Source: Natrinema pellirubrum DSM 15624 (GTDB lineage: Archaea; Halobacteriota; Halobacteria; Halobacteriales; Natrialbaceae). From it: 64,000 nt of DNA. The DNA is taken from assembly GCF_000230735.2 (NCBI RefSeq), contig NC_019962.1, positions 1-64,000 on the forward strand, read 5' to 3'. This document shows positions 61,032 through 64,000 of this stretch, in pieces. The translations under genes and the position numbers were made by a program. The notes under the pieces were generated by a model. That model was not told where the DNA came from. It saw only the letters and a program-made list of their open reading frames with translations, and ran no database searches. Within the stretch, counting starts at the first letter, position 1. Each line of letters opens with the position of its first letter.

Positions 61032-62060
61032 GTGACGCTTGCTGGTACCGTTGCGACCGGGCCGGACCTCCTTCGACTCGTCGCCGTCCCCGTCTTCGCC
61101 TGGACCGCCTACCGCGACATCGAGACCAGACGCGTCTCGAGTACCGTCTGGATCCCCCTCGCGCTCCTCGGGGCTGTCCTGCTGCTCTGGGACGCCCGAC
61201 TGGCGTGGGCTGCCGGCGGGACCGTCTGGAGCTACGACTTCCTCGTCCCGACGGCGATCAGCCTGGGACTGGTCGTCCCCATCGCCTACCTGTTCTGGTG
61301 GATCGGCGGCTTCGGCGGGGCCGACGCGAAGGCCTTACTCGTCCTCGCGGTCCTGTTCCCGACCTTCCCCGAGTACGCGCTGGGGACGGTGACACTGCCG
61401 CTCGAGCCGACCCGGATCGGTGCCTTCTCGTTTACGATCCTGACCAACGCCGTCCTCGTCGCGGTCGCGCTCCCGGTCGTGCTGGCGATCCGCAACGCCG
61501 CCGCGGGCCGGATCGCCCCCGTGATGTTCGTCGGCTGGCCGGTCTCGTGGGAGCAGGTGCCGGAGACCCACGGCCGCCTGCTCGAGACGCCGACGGGGCT
61601 CTCGCGGGGCGGCCTCGACCTCGACGCCCTGCGGATGTACCTGCGCTGGCGGGGGCTCTCGCTGGCGCAGTTGCGCGATGCTCCCGAGCGGTACCGCGAC
61701 CCCGCAACTCTCCCCGACGAGCCGAACCCGCCGACCGACGGCGCGGTGACTGCCGACGTCGATCTCCGGGGCGACGGCGGCGCGCTCGAGGGGGCCGAAA
61801 CCGAGACGGCCGCGACCGCGGCGGCCGACTCGCAGGGAGCGCCCGCGGTCGACGATCCGTGGGGTGCCGAGGCGTTCCTCGACGACATCGAGGGGTCGGC
61901 CTACGGCACGACGCCCGAGGCGCTCCGGGACGGACTCGAGGTGCTACACGAAAATGAGACGGTCTGGATCTCGCCGGGGACGCCGTTCCTGGTGCCGATC
62001 TTCGCCGGGTTGGTGATCGCGCTGATCTACGGGGACCTGCTGCTTGGGACTCTACTCTAG
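61032..62060 (+). CDS. pibD: Type IV prepilin/preflagellin (A24) peptidase
   Basis: A 342-aa aspartic membrane protease that processes type IV pilin-like signal peptides (PibD in Haloferax). Both catalytic Asp blocks are visible: AWTAYRDIETRRVSSTVWIP and GGFGGADAKALLVLAVLFP. Five to six helices follow, then a haloarchaeal acidic cytosolic stretch (about 215-300) and a last helix (PFLVPIFAGLVIALIYGDLL). GTG start 61032. Its last 9 bases overlap the opposing small membrane gene. Confidence 0.9.
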   Translation: MTLAGTVATGPDLLRLVAVPVFAWTAYRDIETRRVSSTVWIPLALLGAVLLLWDARLAWAAGGTVWSYDFLVPTAISLGLVVPIAYLFWWIGGFGGADAKALLVLAVLFPTFPEYALGTVTLPLEPTRIGAFSFTILTNAVLVAVALPVVLAIRNAAAGRIAPVMFVGWPVSWEQVPETHGRLLETPTGLSRGGLDLDALRMYLRWRGLSLAQLRDAPERYRDPATLPDEPNPPTDGAVTADVDLRGDGGALEGAETETAATAAADSQGAPAVDDPWGAEAFLDDIEGSAYGTTPEALRDGLEVLHENETVWISPGTPFLVPIFAGLVIALIYGDLLLGTLL

Positions 62061-62282
62061 GGTCCGCTCGTAGAGCGGCACCAGCGCCGTCCAGAAGAGG
62101 ACGAAGGCGACGCCGATCCCGATCAGAACGAGCCACGGGTCGCCCCGCCCGGTCGGCACGCCAGTCGAGAGCAGGACGAAGGTACCGGCAAACAGCAGAC
62201 AGCAGACGAGGACGCTGCCGAGTTCGAGGACGGTGGCGACGGGGTGGGCGCGAAACTGGGCAACGATGCCGGCGAGGGCCAT
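62052..62282 (-). CDS. Small two-helix membrane protein
   Basis: A 76-aa protein with two hydrophobic helices (VATVLELGSVLVCCLLFAGTF and WLVLIGIGVAFVLFWTALVP) joined by STGVPTGRGDP. It converges with and overlaps the peptidase gene by 9 bases. The start is ATG 62282. Unknown function. Confidence 0.6.
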   Translation of the reverse strand: MALAGIVAQFRAHPVATVLELGSVLVCCLLFAGTFVLLSTGVPTGRGDPWLVLIGIGVAFVLFWTALVPLYERTLE

Positions 62283-62366
62283 ACGCCAGCGTCGCGTGCG
62301 GACGGCAAAAACGTCACGGCAGCCATACCGTGGCAGCCGACGGGTCGTCCACCGACGGCACCGCCG

Positions 62367-62672
62367 TCAGTCCACGACGTAGGACTGGTGGTCGCCCCGT
62401 GTTTCGGTATCGACGAACTGGTGACGCGTTCCGTCTTCTAAATCGCCCGCGAACGAGGGGTCATCCGCGTCGGTGTCGTACTCCGCGTTCGCCCCACGAA
62501 GGTCGTGGGCCGCAAGCAGCTCGCGGATCTCCGTCGGCATCGACTTCCCGTCCTCGAGGTCGACCATTAGGTGGTGGTCGGTGAAGCTCTTCGCGACGAA
62601 CGCGTCGGCGACGGCCTCCTTCTCGCAGAGCCGCGCCGCCAGCTCCCGCAGGGTCTCTTCCCGATCGCTCAT
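62367..62672 (-). CDS. Haloarchaeal hypothetical protein (about 100 aa)
   Basis: A 101-aa acidic protein beginning SDREETLRELAARLCEKEAV, then KSFTDHHLMVDLEDGKSMPT, and ending TRHQFVDTETRGDHQSYVVD. It looks like a conserved haloarchaeal cytosolic protein with one Cys. No function assigned. ATG 62672. Confidence 0.65.
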   Translation of the reverse strand: MSDREETLRELAARLCEKEAVADAFVAKSFTDHHLMVDLEDGKSMPTEIRELLAAHDLRGANAEYDTDADDPSFAGDLEDGTRHQFVDTETRGDHQSYVVD

Positions 62673-62828
62673 TCGTTCCCGACCTCGGGGCGACGGTGCA
62701 AAGCCCTCGGGACGAATATATTCGCCGGCGGCGGACGACCGAGGGACGAGCGCTTCGCTCACGGAACGTGGCCGGCACGCTCGAGCGGGTGGGCCGCTCG
62801 AGCGACGGCGAGAACTGAGCCGCCGATC

Positions 62829-63248
62829 TCAGGCGCTGGACTCGATGTCGGCAGCGATGTCGTCGAGTTCGTCGTCGTCGAGATCCGGGCGGTCGCCCGC
62901 GACGGCGTGGATCGGGCCGCCGCCGTCGCCCTCGAACCGGGGGACGATGTGACAGTGGACGTGGGGTACTTCCTGGCCGGCCTCCTCGCCGTTGTTGAAC
63001 GCGACGGTGGTCGCGTCGGCGTCGACCGCGTCCTCGACGACGGGGACCATGTGGTGGACGGTCTCGTAGAGGTCCGCGGCGACGTCGTCGGGGACGTCGT
63101 TCAGCCGCTCGTACTCGTCTTTCGGGATGACGAGCGTGTGGCCCGGCGCGAGCGGATTGGCGTCCAGGAAGGCGATCGTCGTCTCGTCCTCGTACACGAT
63201 CCGTGCGGGGATCTCCCCCTCCACGATCTGGCTGAAGATCGTACTCAT
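62829..63248 (-). CDS. HIT-family hydrolase
   Basis: A 139-aa histidine triad protein: STIFSQIVEGEIPARIVYED, IAFLDANPLAPGHTLVIPKD, and the catalytic triad VPHVHCHIVPRFEGDG. It hydrolyses or transfers AMP from nucleotide conjugates; the exact substrate is unknown. ATG 63248. Acidic tail. Confidence 0.93.
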   Translation of the reverse strand: MSTIFSQIVEGEIPARIVYEDETTIAFLDANPLAPGHTLVIPKDEYERLNDVPDDVAADLYETVHHMVPVVEDAVDADATTVAFNNGEEAGQEVPHVHCHIVPRFEGDGGGPIHAVAGDRPDLDDDELDDIAADIESSA

Positions 63249-63280
63249 ACGCGGGTATGTGTCGTCTCGTCGTAAGAAGC

Positions 63281-63988
63281 TTACTCGCCGCCACCGCTGT
63301 CCCGGCCACGACACAGGTCGTCGAGCGTCTCGGCGATCGCCGCGAGATACTCGTCGGGCTCGTATCCCAGCCGGCCGATCCAGACGTCCTGATACGAGGG
63401 ATGGAGGATCGGTACGAGCCACACGCCGAGGCGGCCACACCATACCGGCTCGAGAACGCTGTCGAGAAACCCCTCGAGGTCACGGCTCTCGGCCGTCAGT
63501 ACCGTCTCCGTCGCGTGTTTGCCGGTCGCGAGGACGACCGTCGGATCGACCTCCTCGAGTTCGGTCAGCAGGTGGGGCCGGCAGTTCGCCCGTTCCTCGG
63601 GCGTCGGCTCGCGGTTGGTGGTGGGGTCGTCCGGATCGGCTGGAAAACACTTCACCGCGTTCGTGTAGTAGGCGTCGTCGCCGTAGCCGACTCGCTCGAG
63701 CATGCGCCGGATCCGGCGGCCGGAGTGACGCGAGGTGTAGGCCTTCCCGGTCCAGTTGCCGCCCCGCCAGCGGTCCGCCTCGGGGGTCCCGTAGCCGGGA
63801 GCCTCGCCGACGACCACGACGTCGGCCTCGAGCGGGCCGGTCCCCCACGAGATACACTCGCGGCTCTCGGCCAGTTTCGGACAGCGCGCACAGTCTGGCT
63901 CGAGGACGTTGCGCTCGGTCGGAACGGCGGGATCGTCGCCGGTCGCCGAACCGTCGTCGGCGTCGGTCTCGGAATCGGACGCGGGCAC
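63281..63988 (-). CDS. Uracil-DNA glycosylase superfamily protein, Fe-S type
   Basis: About 235 aa visible. UDG-fold markers: VVVVGEAPGYGTPEADRW (motif 1, GEAPG), YYTNAVKCFPADPD, VVLATGKHATETV, VPILHPSYQDV (motif 2, HPS). Cys at CARCPKLAESREC, KCF and NCRP fit the four-cysteine 4Fe-4S site of family 4/5 enzymes, which excise uracil. The frame stays open to the window edge (codons before GTG 63988), so the true start may lie outside. Confidence 0.85.
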   Translation of the reverse strand: MPASDSETDADDGSATGDDPAVPTERNVLEPDCARCPKLAESRECISWGTGPLEADVVVVGEAPGYGTPEADRWRGGNWTGKAYTSRHSGRRIRRMLERVGYGDDAYYTNAVKCFPADPDDPTTNREPTPEERANCRPHLLTELEEVDPTVVLATGKHATETVLTAESRDLEGFLDSVLEPVWCGRLGVWLVPILHPSYQDVWIGRLGYEPDEYLAAIAETLDDLCRGRDSGGGE

Positions 63989-64000
63989 GGTCCGGACTAC

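Noticed and set aside
1-64000. tRNA, rRNA or CRISPR arrays
   Set aside because: No cloverleaf-like segments, rRNA blocks or regularly spaced repeats were seen on either strand by eye; a covariance-model scan would be needed to exclude small RNAs.

Overview
The window is a chromosomal segment of a haloarchaeon, probably from the Natrinema/Haloterrigena/Natrialba side of the Halobacteria. This is inferred from high G+C, very acidic proteomes (Asp/Glu runs, few Lys), twin-arginine export signals, leaderless-type promoters and archaeal replication proteins (Orc1/Cdc6, DNA polymerase D small subunit, RfcS). No rRNA, tRNA or CRISPR array was recognised.

Layout. (1) 1-6665 is a replication-origin neighbourhood. 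An AT-rich, CTAG-rich core (about 355-510) is flanked by inverted, G-tailed origin recognition boxes (ORBs), followed by orc1/cdc6, two tandem Sec11-type signal peptidases and polB (DP1 of PolD). Further ORB-like sites lie in the orc1 leader and inside low-complexity linker codons of both orc1 and polB. (2) 6899-18000 holds aspartate kinase, tryptophanase, a SAMP2-like ubiquitin-fold modifier, a bactofilin-like membrane protein, RfcS and a degenerate histidine kinase. (3) 18318-28829 holds alaS, two toxin-antitoxin pairs each preceded by a short palindrome, an alpha/beta hydrolase without its serine, a shortened adenylate-forming enzyme, a class I amidotransferase, a large membrane Fe-S oxidoreductase and a cmi4-like gene. 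(4) 28830-30680 is an AT-rich accessory patch with a two-gene lysine-rich cassette, bordered by a solitary Cas4-like protein. (5) 31379-40255 is core metabolism and transport: Sua5, a glutaredoxin with a cysteine-less peroxiredoxin fold, a CBS-domain (CorC) protein, a PiT carrier, DUF5828, a Gln/Gly-rich helical protein, upp and a cupin protein.

(6) 40256-47013 is a decayed mobile-element zone. An IS630 element sits inside an IS1595 transposase gene, and that composite appears to split a Tat-exported protein. An IS5-type element follows, then a TRAP permease missing its N-terminal part. (7) 47107-52492 is core again: an IMPACT protein, an ACT-domain regulator, hisB and hisA. (8) 52975-56656 is a phosphate-transport-like cluster of two PiT paralogues, a UspA protein and a small membrane/coiled-coil protein. 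(9) 57013-64000 has a 2Fe-2S ferredoxin, a RidA protein, an arsR-acr3-arsC arsenic operon with an inverted-repeat operator, an HPP membrane protein, a type IV prepilin (A24) peptidase, a HIT protein and a uracil-DNA glycosylase-like protein running to the window edge.

The most unusual features are ORB-like sites inside coding linkers of replication genes, the nested insertion sequences, and a recurrent set of enzyme-fold proteins lacking their catalytic residue (kinase, hydrolase, redoxin, Cas4-like). All assignments were made by reading sequence and motifs only; no database search was run.
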